From positions 62,001 through 126,000 of the forward strand of contig JAMAHW010000072.1 of the NCBI GenBank assembly GCA_023627715.1: a DNA stretch of 64,000 nucleotides, given 5' to 3'. The position numbers and the translations under genes are program-made. The stretch comes from Periconia sp. R9002 (taxonomy: Eukaryota > Ascomycota > Dothideomycetes > Pleosporales > Periconiaceae). Below are positions 36,413-47,482 of this stretch, one piece after another (position 1 is the stretch's first letter; each line of letters starts with the position of its first letter). A model generated the notes under the pieces. The model was not told where the DNA came from, searched no databases, and saw only the letters and a program-made list of their open reading frames with translations.

Positions 36413-37948
36413 ATGGCCAACTTGCGGCACGGTTTCAAAACGCTACAGTTTGTGCCAATCACACACCCAGATCAGATCAAATCAAAAAAGACACAAGGTA
36501 CACTCCGGCAACATGCTATCCGCACTGGTATCTCAAACAGCAGAAAAGAGCAAGCAAAAAAGCTTGACAACTTTGTAGTCGTTGTTTCCCATCACCCGAA
36601 AAAACGGCCGAAGAAGAGGGCAATGCCACCGGTCCCCGCTATAAGACAAGCGCCATCAGCGGGCCTTATGGATCCTTTCCATACTCTTTGTGGAAATTCC
36701 GAGAAGCTTCGTTCATTAATGAGACATCGTACGTCACTCTAGGCCTTCTGTGTTGGTGAGCTCATCTGACTTCCAGGAGCGTTGGCGAACCAGGCGGGCG
36801 AGCCTGTCTTTTGCATCGATGAATCCGGTATCATGGTTTTTCAGAGCAGCTCAATCGTTTTACAGGGTGCACTGGCAGACCCCGCATTCTTTCACGCCCT
36901 CTCGCTTATCCTATCCTTGGTAGCCAACAACAATGTTCCCAATCCGGAAATCTTAATGCTCCGAGGTATGCTCCTCAACGACCTTTGTAAAGCCATGAAT
37001 GACACGAGCGGGAGGCCATGCATATTCACTGTGACGGCAATATTGATCCTGATTGGATATGAATATCGCTCCCAAGACAAAGAGTCTGCCAGTGTCGCTG
37101 TGCATATCCGTGGCATGCAAGCAACCATGAAACAATGGAACCCTCAGTACACTCCTCTAGTTGCCAAGGTTCAGCGTGCCCTATTTTGGCAGGACCTAAT
37201 CAGTTGTCTGGTAATCGATACACCGCGAATATTAACTCACCAGTTATACCGCCGTCATCAGTCATTACGGGACCTCGGATGTTTGGAGATCTGCGTAGTT
37301 CCCTCCGGATTTCAATCGCAACTCCATCTCTGGCCTGTAGAGTTTGCTGTTGTGCTTGAAGACCTCAATGCACTTTGTTGGCTTGTAGATGCCAAAAACG
37401 GCGGTGGAAACACGACATTGAACGATTTTCCCGGCGTTTTATCGATGGCAGAGTTAGATGAGGGGTATCCAGTGGATAACAGCCAAGCCGACATAGAATC
37501 TAGGCTGGTGGATCTGCTTAGCAATTCGAGGCGCATGCTAACTTTTGTCGATCCAATGTATGAGGCATGCATTTTTGCAGCATATCTTTGCACTTACAAG
37601 CTATCCACTGGCGTCTGGGAAGGATGTTTTGTCCCTGAGTTTTGTATTTCTCAAATTCTTCAACGCATAGGCCGGTTTAATCTACAAAATGGGGGCAACT
37701 CAGGAATACTGATCTGGATGCTCTTCCTGTGCGGAGGGCTCACGAGAAGCAGAACCGTTAGAACGCGGGTGGTAACTTTACTCCATCAACTTTCACAGGA
37801 GCTTCCGCGAAGCTGGACACTCCTGCTAGATTTTCTTAAAGAATATTTCTGGTGTGGCCATGCTATGAAACAAACAATCACACAGGTTTGGAAAGATTTA
37901 CATCCTGAGCTTGCGGATCTCTATTCAGGTGGATGCCAGCTTTTTTAG
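36413..37948 (+). CDS. Fungal transcription-factor-domain protein
   Basis: Exons 36413..36728 and 36777..37948; 1488 nt, 495 aa. The N-terminal 80 residues carry the motif FVPITHPDQIK followed by a basic region with many Lys and Arg (KKRPKKR). This is the usual start of fungal proteins with a PF11951-type regulatory domain that lack a zinc cluster. The middle (AFFHALSLILSLVANN, AVHIRGMQATM) and C-terminus fit that domain. No CX2C zinc motif is present in the frame or just upstream. The start was placed at MANLRHGFKTL because the conserved N-terminal block begins just after it. Likely nuclear; target genes unknown. Confidence 0.8.
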
Positions 37949-38730
37949 ACTGTAGTCTTACATCTGGTGACGAGAATACACTTTAGAGTGGGGATGTCTG
38001 GGAACATGACAGTTTACGTTGTCAGACTCGGATCAGCCGATTGGGTTGAGTGCAGAGGACATGCTTGCAAGGAGAGAGTAAGCTTTGTGCAACTGTCGAA
38101 AATCTGACTGGCGGGTCTCATGTTCATTTGCGCCATTCTAGCACCAATGCGATCGAGCTCCTCTAAATTATTGTAGAGTGAAAAGTGGATAACTAAAGAT
38201 TTTTCCACGCCAAAATGAGATAATAAAGAATGCGAAAATAATAATTGTCGAGTTAAGTCAGATCGAACGGAAGATTGATATGGTCAGAAGCCGGCTCAGC
38301 CACATACGCGTGCAACATGGGTAATATACGCGACAAAGCTGATCACTCGACTGGGACAATCCAAAGGCCAAGACTCTAATTCAGTAACCATGAAACATCT
38401 TTTCGACTTCATTCTCGACGCAGGTCCAGGAACGCGTTGGCCCTGGAGCCGGATATCTCATCCATGACGTATGAATACCAGAGCGCCTTACTCATCGCAA
38501 CGCGTAAACAAATCTTCACCCCCGAGTACTCTACAGAACGGGCAGTTCTGCATCTTTGTGTACGTTTCTAGATTGGCGAGTGGCTTGGAACTGAAATGTT
38601 CATGGATTGCTTTGCGTGGTGGATAGCGTTATAAAGAGAAGTGAAAACTTGACACTGTAGCACGCTGAACCTACATCTTTATTCAAAAGACACTTTGCAT
38701 TTCTTTGACTATCTGAATACTACTTCCAAT
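37949..38730. other. Intergenic, no gene seen
   Basis: About 0.8 kb upstream of the TAP-like hydrolase. A 64-codon minus-strand frame at 38014-38208 has no recognisable features. The last 120 bp presumably form the core promoter. Confidence 0.4.
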
Positions 38731-40447
38731 ATGTACAACCAGATTTCAGTCCTACTGGGGCTCAGCGTGGCCGTTGCAGCGACCGCGACTCCTCTCCACC
38801 CTAAACAAGTCCACAATTCAACCATGGCAAAAAACTGGAACGAAGTGCCACTTTCTTCTTCTCTCTACTATATTCCATGTTTCGAGAACTATACTTGTGC
38901 GAACCTTGAAGTCCCTCTAGACTACGATAACGCATCTGCCGGCACTACAAATATCGCCTTTATGCGTTGGGAGACCCCGAACCAACCTGCCATGGGCGAT
39001 ATCATTCTTAACCCGGGAGGTCCAGGCGGTTCAGGCGTGGGCTGGCTCTGGGGCAACGAGAAAATGCTGACGAGTATTCTTGGGGACGCGTACAACATTG
39101 TCGGCATGGATCCCCGCGGCGTCAACAACAGCGGCATACACATCGACTGCTTCCCTAATCAGCCTTGGGTAAGAGATTACTATGACATGCAGTACTACTC
39201 CAAGTTCGACCCGACTAGCGAAAAGGACCTTTTGAACCATTGGACGGATGCTGGAGGTTTTGGGGACTGGTGCGCACAGAGCTTGCATCAATCGGCACGT
39301 TATGCCAATACTCCGGCGACCGCTAGAGATATGTTGACTTACGCAGAGATGCGAGCTGAGTGCCAAGGCGAGCCGAATGAAGAAGCAAAACTCAACTACT
39401 ACGGCGTCTCCTATGGCTCAACACTCGGAAGCACATTTGCAGCCCTATTTCCGGACAGAGTTGGACGCATGGTCATTGACGGAGTGGTAGATGTAGATGA
39501 ACATTATGATGGTTCATGGTTGCACACTGTCCAGTTAGCTGATAAGGCAATCGCCAAGTTCTTCCAGCTGTGCTTTGAAGCTGGACCTGCTTGCGCTTTT
39601 TTCAAGAATGACAGCAGCGCGAACAGCATGCAGGAGCGATACGACGCTATGATTTCTGACTTGAAAATGTCGCCCATTTCCTTGAGCGATCCCCGTGTTG
39701 TTCGGTTTCCCATGGTTTTCACCTGGGTAGACGTGGCAAGCTGGATGTTTATCAACCTTTATAGCCAGAGCGGTTTCAAAGATGCAGCTATTGTACTCAC
39801 CGAAGTTGAACGCCGTAACGTAACAGCGATGAACTCTCTCAGTGCAGCACTCGGAGTACCAGCAGGCGTTGTACCATCGTCGGAGTGCGACTGGAAAGGG
39901 AGCCGATACGGCGAAACCGAGGCCAAGCTCATCATCGCCTGTAACGATCAACACGGCCGCTACAACATTAGCAGTCCCGCACAGCTAAAAGAATTTGTCC
40001 ACACGTTGGAAGGAGTAAGTCGTTACATGGGCGACGTCTGGTCGTCGGTCATTACTCTGAACTGTCGAAATCACGCTTTTACACCTCCAGAAAGTCAGAT
40101 CTTTAAAGGTAAGGTTAGACGGATGTTGTACTTGCAGAACCGCGTGATAACATTATATAGGATTTAATGAGACAGTTACAAAGAACCCAATTCTCTTTAC
40201 GACTAATACTATTGACCCGGTTGCTTCGTCTGCCGATAAGATGTCGGCCTTATTCCCTGGTTCTGTTGTTCTACGACAGGATGCAGTTGGGCACGGGCTT
40301 CCTGTTGGTGTATCAAACTGTACATCTGGTTATGTATCGAATTTTATGGAGACAGGAAAGCTTCCCCCGGCAGGCACTGTATGTGACATCCTGAACCCGA
40401 ATCCGTTCCTGGCCAAGACACCTACTGGGGTCAACCTAGTTTTCTGA
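38731..40447 (+). CDS. Secreted alpha/beta hydrolase, tripeptidyl-aminopeptidase-like
   Basis: Exons 38731..40108 and 40161..40447; 1665 nt, 554 aa. An upstream in-frame ATG at 38695 would add 12 residues, but the later Met begins a clean signal peptide (MYNQISVLLGLSVAVAATAT). Motifs: GGPGGSG oxyanion loop near 96-102, the nucleophile elbow GVSYG (Ser about 227), many N-glycosylation sites, and after the intron the C-terminal TAP-like domain with DPVASSADKM and the likely catalytic His in GHGLP. The domain order matches fungal and Streptomyces tripeptidyl aminopeptidases (PF00561 plus PF08386). Probably an extracellular exopeptidase or esterase; the exact substrate is unknown. Confidence 0.88.
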
Positions 40448-41146
40448 ATTAGATGATTTTGAGGGGCAAGTAAGGTTTATCGCTGTGCGGGATTCTCATA
40501 GTCTTTTAACGTCGAATACGTAATATGTTGAAGTTCTATTTCTCCTTTTCAATACACCTCCTGCATGTATGCGTAATGGGATGTCCAGAACCAACTTGCA
40601 GTAGTGATGCAACATTCCGGTAATAACGAGAAATGCCTGGCGGGTCCAGTGTATTATCGCTGATGAATCATGCATGGTATTACGCTTACATCCATATCTA
40701 TAATACGAAGCTTTCATATATGTCTTATCATATATATGCAGCAACCTTAGCGCTAAGGGCATGTTCTGGAAGGCGCAGTTAAGAAACAGTGGATTCAACT
40801 TGTGAGTCTTAATAAGCATTAACGCTTGCTTTGACGCTTCGTGGAAGGTACTAATGCGGCATTCTCAGATCCCCCGAACCCGGTAAGGGACCTCGGTAGT
40901 ATCCCGTGAAACTATGAATGTGAGATGGCGCATAGTGTCGGTGTATTGTTATATGTGACTCCGTGCTTTAAGTTTTTGTACATACTGATTGCCTGTCGCA
41001 AAGTTTGCGGGAGGCTGATGCGCTCCCCACTCAAGTCGGGTATTCTTGCTGTTCAGTCTTGCCTTATACAGCTTTATCCATGCGGAACGTCGGCCTCATC
41101 CCGGCCCGAGACACAATATAATCGCTCAAATAATCCCTCTCACTTT
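40448..41146. other. Intergenic, no gene seen
   Basis: A 0.7-kb spacer between converging 3' ends. A 107-codon minus-strand frame (40496-40819) has no motif and poor coding character. Nothing else was recognised. Confidence 0.4.
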
Positions 41147-42957
41147 TCAGTCAACCTCTTCGCAATCTCGGAATGGCCAGCCTGTTCGGAACGCTTGAAT
41201 GTCTTCCTCATCCCCTTCACACTGCAGTCGAATTTCCTCCTTCAGGTCTTGAAGCTTTTGCTTTGCTTCCTCATAATCCTCGTTTCGGACCCACCCCTCC
41301 TCGGTCATGTTACAGACTCTCTTCCGCCACAGCTCTACGGCGATGCTCATCTTCAACCAGCTGTCTTCAATCTCCGCGAACTCATCCAGTTCAGTTTGAT
41401 CAAACTGTATCGGACACTTAATATCGTGCACGTCCGGTAAGTGCTCCCAGAACTGGGCGGCGCGTATAATAGCTCCTTTAAGAGTTATGAGATTGCCTTC
41501 CCACTGGCGGCCGGCCCTATCCACGAGCATCTGACGACCGAGAAGAAGAGGGTCACGTAGAGCCGCGATGTGACGTTGGGTGAGATGGCCGTTGAGCACG
41601 CGATAACCATAAAAAAGGAGACGCCGGCGATAGAGCTCGCGCACCACTGCTTTCTCTTCCGCAGGTAAGGATGCGAAGTTGTCCGGGAGCTTAGGTTCTA
41701 CCAGTTTACGGGAGAGCTCGTCGTCTGGATTCTCGAATGTGCGAGGGTAACCAGCGGCGAGGAGGTTTGGCTGGATGATGGCGTGCTGCCAATCGATAAG
41801 ACATGAGAGCCAACCCGTTTCTGGTGATATAAATATGTTACCTGGGGTGAGGTCAGGGTGACGAAGAGTAGGCTGGTTAAAAGTGTGAGTGGGATCTTTC
41901 GGCAGCAGGTGGGGCGTCAACAACTGGTAGCACTCTAAGAGCTTGAGATATTCCTCTGGACGTTGAACTCCCAGTCCCAAATCGTTGTGGGGGAAATCGG
42001 GTTCCATCGGCTCGCCGTAACGCTGTGTCCAATCTATCTCTTTTTTTGCTATCGATTGAAGATATTCAACATGGCCTTTCCAAGGTCCACGGTTCAATTC
42101 CAGAGCAGCCCTTCTACCATACCAGAACATATAATCGGCAATAGGTCCAATGCAAAACTGTTCTGATTCATCAGCATGTTCTTCTGCGTACAGTGGAGCT
42201 TGTAGACTGGACGGAACGTCCTTCTTGAAGTACAAGCTACCTGTGGCGCTAAAAGGAATTTCAAAAATCCTTTTTTCTAATTCAACGAAGCTATGCGCAA
42301 GTCTCCGTATCTCAAGGTCTTCGAGGTTCGCCCATATGGAGGCGAGGCACACCCCTGGAGCTTTCTCCATAATAATATATTCGGCACCGACAGGATTCTC
42401 CACCGTTGCGGAATAAGTATATACTTCCGGGACAGGTATGTCTTTCGACCGAAGGAACGTAAGAGTGGCGGCCTCGCTAGCGGTGGCGTAATGTTTTGGT
42501 CTGGCTATGTGGTATGGGATCTTGGCGATCATTTCGAAACCGTCCTGCAACTTGAGAATAAAGACGCGATTAAAGCCTCCCTCGGCCAGCTTTTGTGTGC
42601 TGATAACCTTGCCATGTTTGTTGCCAACGGAGGCTTCGGCTGCACGTTGCAGAGCTTCGACGTTGAACGGGACATGACGTTCCTTCAACCTCAAGTTCTC
42701 ATTGAACAGATATCGGCCGGATGTGTACGAAAATAAGGATGCGTGATCAAGAGTTTCTACGCAGGCGAGGTTAGTGAACAGTTGTTAGTGTATAACAAAT
42801 TCAAATGTTATTATTTACCTCTTCTGCGTTCTGAAGTCTGAGGTGCGTTTCGTAGTATTTTGGTTGAAAATAGTCGTCGTGTCGCAATACGGACGGAGGG
42901 GTTGTTAGAACGAGCATACAAGCGGGGAATTGATGGATCAATGCTTTTTGTCAACAT
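41147..42957 (-). CDS. AIM9-like phosphotransferase family protein, mitochondrial
   Basis: Exons 42819..42957 and 41147..42756; 1749 nt, 582 aa. The first exon encodes an Arg/Ser-rich presequence (MLTKSIDPSIPRLYARS, later RRLFSTKIL) typical of mitochondrial import. The second opens with FSYTSGRYLFNENLRLKERH, the hallmark start of the fungal Altered-Inheritance-of-Mitochondria-9-like/APH family. The kinase-like fold shows LAEGGFNRVFIL (glycine loop), IAKIPY (Lys), LRHPDLTPGNIF (catalytic HxD..N) and LIDWQHA (metal-binding Asp). A model starting inside the second exon would miss both the presequence and the YTSGR block. The substrate is unknown. Confidence 0.88.
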
Positions 42958-43883
42958 TATTGAGGATCGTAGTGAGTGGCAGACGAGGGGCGCACGCTGA
43001 TTGAATACGCAAAGCTTATGTACCACAAGCTGACACGCTGATAACTTAGCACGTGAGCGCTAGGCTTATAAAGGCTTAGCGCCTTGCTATGCATTGTGCT
43101 GCAGAGAACGGGATGAAGGAGGTCGTAGAGGTGCTGGTTGAGGAGACGGACGTTCACGTACAGATGAATTGTGAGAACAGCAATGTATTGGGCTGTGCAG
43201 AATTATCACTAAGGCGTGGTGGAGTCATTGCGTGGGAAACAGGCCGCCGGCGACGTTAACTTGCCTGACAAATATAATCAGCACTAGACAGCATTGTCTC
43301 GAGTAGTATAGAAAGGATCGGAAAGAACGGCGCTACTGCTGCTTTAAAATGGAGCTGAAGTCTATTTTAAAGATTAAAAAGGACGTACGGCCCTGTATCT
43401 CGCCATTTTAGCGGAGGATGTAACAGCGAGATGGCTTTCAGGGATTGACGTTTGTGAACAGTAACCTAGGACTGAACCCTAATTCAAAACCCAAAGGTAT
43501 AATAGATTGGAATAGCCGTGGAAATCCAAGTCTTCGTTTTTAACGGATGGAATCAACGGGGTGTTACTCGACTATTGTAGAAAAGTTATCTATTCAGCTG
43601 TTATGGTATCCTTCGAGGGTATATTCTTTCAATCAGGCTTCCCAAGTCTTTTTTGTCCTGAGAGACTCTCTATTTAGAAGAACCCGGCCCCCAAGAGTCC
43701 TCCATTTTATTCGTAGATATGATAACCTCTTATGATTCGTTGAGAGGCTGCGTCAGGCTGCAGCATATCGAGCCTTGCGAAGAAGGCAAATTGGCCCCCA
43801 GAGTTCGCCGTATAAGAACATGGCGCCCACAACTCTTCCATGTATTTCTGAGCAGCTCTATATATTTACTGTACATTGTAAAC
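42958..43883. other. Intergenic with a small inverted repeat
   Basis: About 0.9 kb divergent spacer between the kinase-like gene and a membrane protein. It contains an imperfect hairpin, GCGCTAGGC (43057-43065) with GCTTAGCGC (43074-43082). A plus-strand frame from 43719 runs into the membrane protein and could be an N-terminal extension, but the start at 43884 fits the first membrane helix better. Confidence 0.45.
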
Positions 43884-45441
43884 ATGTTATTACGAAATGC
43901 AAGACCTATCATTTCTCGCTTTGCGGTTATGGTGGCTTTGATTTTACTTGGGTTCGTCTTGTCGATTGCTCATCACCTTAGCTATACATTTCTATCCGGG
44001 AAATCAACAGCAGATTATCCACAATCGACGGTCAAGGGAATCGCGCTCGCTATCGCCTTCGTCATTCAAAGTTCATTTGCGAAAACTATCGGCATATCAT
44101 TCCAGGAAACAGCATGGAACGCCGTGCGATTGAAGCCCACCAACGTCAAGACCTTGGATCAAATATTTGCCACTCAGTCCAGCGTCTTAGCCTTTTTCTC
44201 CAAGGATGCGACCAGGACAGCATCTGCAGCACTACTGCTTAGCGCTATACGATGGACCATGCCACTTGCAGCGATAATTCCGCCTGGTACACTCAATGTT
44301 CGGTTCGCGCTCCATGATACCGTTAAAGAGCATTGTCATGTTCCCACTTTCAACAATTCTCTCGGAAGAACGTGGTTCCCAGGAGGACTGGGTCGCAAAA
44401 TCAACGCTACCCCAGACTTGGATAAATGGAGCTATCACACTGTTGTTTCAAACGAGACCGCTTTCATACCTTCAGGCTCATTTTGCGGAACTAATTGCTC
44501 ATATACGCAACAGTTTGTGGGGCCTCACATGGAATGTAAATATACTGACGTCGACGTCGGGGAATCAAACGATATTGCGGCACCAAAGCCTCCTTCAAAG
44601 GACTACAACATCTGCGAACTCGATGGCCTCAACGCCTGCTTCCTGTCCGGATCAGCTGCTATACACGACAGTTCTATCGATGGACCAAGAGATAACTTTA
44701 CAATGTCTTATGCCCAGTCCTATCAGCGCATCAAGCCTTGTCAGTTACGTATGAACTATACTAGGGTAAGTGCAAAAGGAAAAGCGATTATCATAATGTT
44801 CTTACAAAACATACGATCAGATTTTTTGCAGCTATACTCAAGCCTATTATACGTTGTCCGTCAGATATACTAACAACGTCCCGCAACACAACGTGACGAC
44901 CGTACCGTTCCGTTTGCCCGCAGATTTCCGTCTTAATTATTACAAAGAGCCGGTCACGGATAAAGACCTTTGGGACCTCGAAGTTACAGCACGAGGCTTA
45001 TTCCACTACTTCCAGTCCTCCTGGATCGCAGGGAAAATTCAACTTTACGATATGGAAACAGCTCAATGTACCGACTTGCGCGTAGTGGTCCGTTCCTCTC
45101 TAGCGCTCATCCCTCTCATCTCAATACAAAATTTTACTATACACCCAACTTCCGACCTCACTGCCCTGATTCCCGAACTCTTTCGCAATTTCACTATCTC
45201 AACGTTTCAATTACAACCAAGCCATACGAATGTCACGACATGTACGTTACGAACTACAGACTCGGTGTATTTGTACGAGCCTTCGGGTTTGCTATTATCA
45301 TATGGAATCGCGACTGTGTTGAGTGTTGCATGCGCCCTCTGGGGTCTCCGATCTCTCCACTCTAATGGCGGGCCAACGAAGTCAAATTTCACACAATTTG
45401 TTAGGACTTATAACATTGAGCAATTTCGACTCGACAAGTAA
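43884..45441 (+). CDS. Fungal multi-pass membrane protein, unknown role
   Basis: Exons 43884..44765 and 44821..45441; 1503 nt, 500 aa. Membrane segments are visible near the N-terminus (FAVMVALILLGFVLSIAHH, then GIALAIAFVIQSSFAKTIG, then LLLSAIRWTMPLAAIIP) and one near the C-terminus (YGIATVLSVACALWGLRSL). The long middle part has many NxS/T sites and paired cysteines, so it probably faces outside. The splice acceptor at 44820/44821 was chosen because it alone joins the frames (NYTR to IFCSYTQAYY). This layout is common in ascomycete membrane proteins with no assigned function. It is tail to tail with another membrane protein. Confidence 0.72.
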
Positions 45442-45600
45442 TCCCTAGCAAGGTTACACCGATACATGTGATCATCAACACTTATATGTGAAAGATATGC
45501 TTGTGTAGCGCAAAATCTATGCCACGAAAATTTTTGTTCGTGGGATGCTATGGTGTGAAGTAAAACCCAACCTGTTTTTGGATATGCCCCACCATGATAA

Positions 45601-46911
45601 CTAGATACCGCCGAAATCTCCTATGCAGTACCCAGTGAGGTTATTAAGCCAGTATCTCTCCACTAACGAGGTATTTGACAATCGTTCCACCGGAATATTT
45701 GAGTAATTGTAAGTTTGCCCCAACGAAGTCATGTTCACCGGCACTTTGGATGCAAGTCCAAAGAACCTTGAATTTGGCAAACCGAGAATTGCTAACTTTG
45801 AAAGGTAACCGCACTTTATTGGTACAGGCGGTGCACTTGAAGTATAAGCCCCCCAAGGATCTCGATTTGTTTCAATGCTTGCGATCGCGATCACGATGAA
45901 AGTGAAAACCATAAGAAACAAAGTGTAGACCTTGTACCATTTTGTGGAAATGCAGGGGAGGATCGTTGTGGTTATCTGGTCGCGGATGAAGTAGAACGCG
46001 TAGACGATGATAGAGACGGTGAGGAAAACAAAGTAGAAAATGCCAATTAGGAAGGAGGTTGTTGTGTATCTGGCAAAATCGGAACGGATACCCGGTACAA
46101 CGGAGAACATGGCTATAACCCACACACCTCCGATGATCAAGAGATAGGCGCCACGGAATATGCGGCTAGGCCCGAAGCTGGGGTTTTTGAAGCGTGCGCG
46201 ATCTTTGAAAGGCGCAACCAGAAATGGCTCAGTGGAGCTCTGCGAGTTCGTGTATCGCAAATTGAAGTTGTCAGGTTCAGCTGAAGAAATCCCATCGCCG
46301 TGCAAACCGTACACAAAGTCCTCGGAAATCCAGGTCGCGGCGCACAGCCGCAAAAGGCCCAGAATAGAAAGGGGGAGAAAAATCATATCTACTCCCATGA
46401 ACGGTTGGAAGCCGATAGTGTCGACGCCTGCAAGAGACGCAATTAATGAATACAGCGCTGATACGCCTTGCATGGTGACGATTACCGTCTTGAGCATGGC
46501 CACCGAGAGGATTTGTACGTGGGTGTGTCCAGGACACCACAACTTATGTGGGGCTGCCTCAACCACCATGTGTTCGCCCCCATCCCAGCCTTTCGCGGTC
46601 CAGAATATGGCGTTGCTGGCGGTTAGATCGTCACGACTCCATCGATTGGCTCGAAGGCGGCGATCAGCGATGACAGCATACCGCCAGATAATAGAGGTAG
46701 GATTGTAGTGGCAAAGATGGTCATGCCACCGAGGACGGCTGTGGGAAAGATACGATACTGGAGGAGCACCAGAGACGATGTGGGCGATAAGCGGGGCCAG
46801 ACAAATGGTGAATAGAGAAACCCATTCAGGAAATCCAATGCATTGGCTGTTGTAGTGAAGAGGGAGGATTGTGAACTCTAGCAAAGGCATCGTAGGATAG
46901 AGAGCCAGCAA
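45601..46911 (-). CDS. Fungal multi-pass membrane protein, unknown role
   Basis: Intronless ORF of 436 aa with about six hydrophobic segments, including LFTICLAPLIAHIVSG, LLIIGGVWVIAMFSVV, FLIGIFYFVFLTVSIIVYAFYF and LFLMVFTFIVIAIASIE. The C-terminal tail carries several N-glycosylation sites (NMTS, NYSN, NTSL, NLTG), so it probably faces outside. I recognise the general type from ascomycete genomes, but no domain name. It is transcribed towards the membrane protein at 43884-45441 with 160 bp between stops. Confidence 0.7.
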   Translation of the reverse strand: MLALYPTMPLLEFTILPLHYNSQCIGFPEWVSLFTICLAPLIAHIVSGAPPVSYLSHSRPRWHDHLCHYNPTSIIWRYAVIADRRLRANRWSRDDLTASNAIFWTAKGWDGGEHMVVEAAPHKLWCPGHTHVQILSVAMLKTVIVTMQGVSALYSLIASLAGVDTIGFQPFMGVDMIFLPLSILGLLRLCAATWISEDFVYGLHGDGISSAEPDNFNLRYTNSQSSTEPFLVAPFKDRARFKNPSFGPSRIFRGAYLLIIGGVWVIAMFSVVPGIRSDFARYTTTSFLIGIFYFVFLTVSIIVYAFYFIRDQITTTILPCISTKWYKVYTLFLMVFTFIVIAIASIETNRDPWGAYTSSAPPVPIKCGYLSKLAILGLPNSRFFGLASKVPVNMTSLGQTYNYSNIPVERLSNTSLVERYWLNNLTGYCIGDFGGI

Positions 46912-47482
46912 TTCTCCTCCAGTGCTGCAAAAATTTGGCAGGCGGAGCTTAAAAGCACATCCGCCAGTTGGGGGCTGAGACGTGAAACCCGCCCCCTTGC
47001 ATGCATTCCATACAAAATGGCGCCTTGTACTCAGCTCCTCTCAATTGGACTCTCATCAATCGGGATCCACGCATTGTCAAAGTCCGACTTCGAGGACCGC
47101 CCCAGTCACCCAGTATTATGGGCCGCTAGCCCCCCACCGTAAACCTTGCAGTCGTTCTGAACATGAAACATCCGCGAATCTACGAAATAATAACTTCGTC
47201 GCAATACCGTAGATATTCAATGTCTTCTTCATAATCTATTCTTATTACAGAAGTAGGCTTTACTATATGTTCAAAATAAAAGAAATTTGATTTCCGTCAT
47301 AGGCGCTCGTGGATTCATTCAAAAAAATAAGCAATACCGGGTATCGCCCCAGGCGCCCGTCTTCCCCTTTTAATATGAATTGACCAATTACTTAATACCT
47401 TAGCAGCTGAAAAATCGCACCATTTACTATTTATGGCTACTCATATTATAATATATGCAACTCGGGGATTTGGAATGATCCC
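46912..47482. other. Intergenic, no gene seen
   Basis: About 0.57 kb upstream of the membrane protein and downstream of the HET gene. AT-rich towards the HET side. No gene, RNA or repeat was recognised. Confidence 0.4.

Noticed and set aside
44832..44873. Acceptor at TTTTGCAG (44831) for the membrane-protein intron
   Set aside because: It gives the wrong phase. The acceptor at 44820 (GATCAG) restores the frame.
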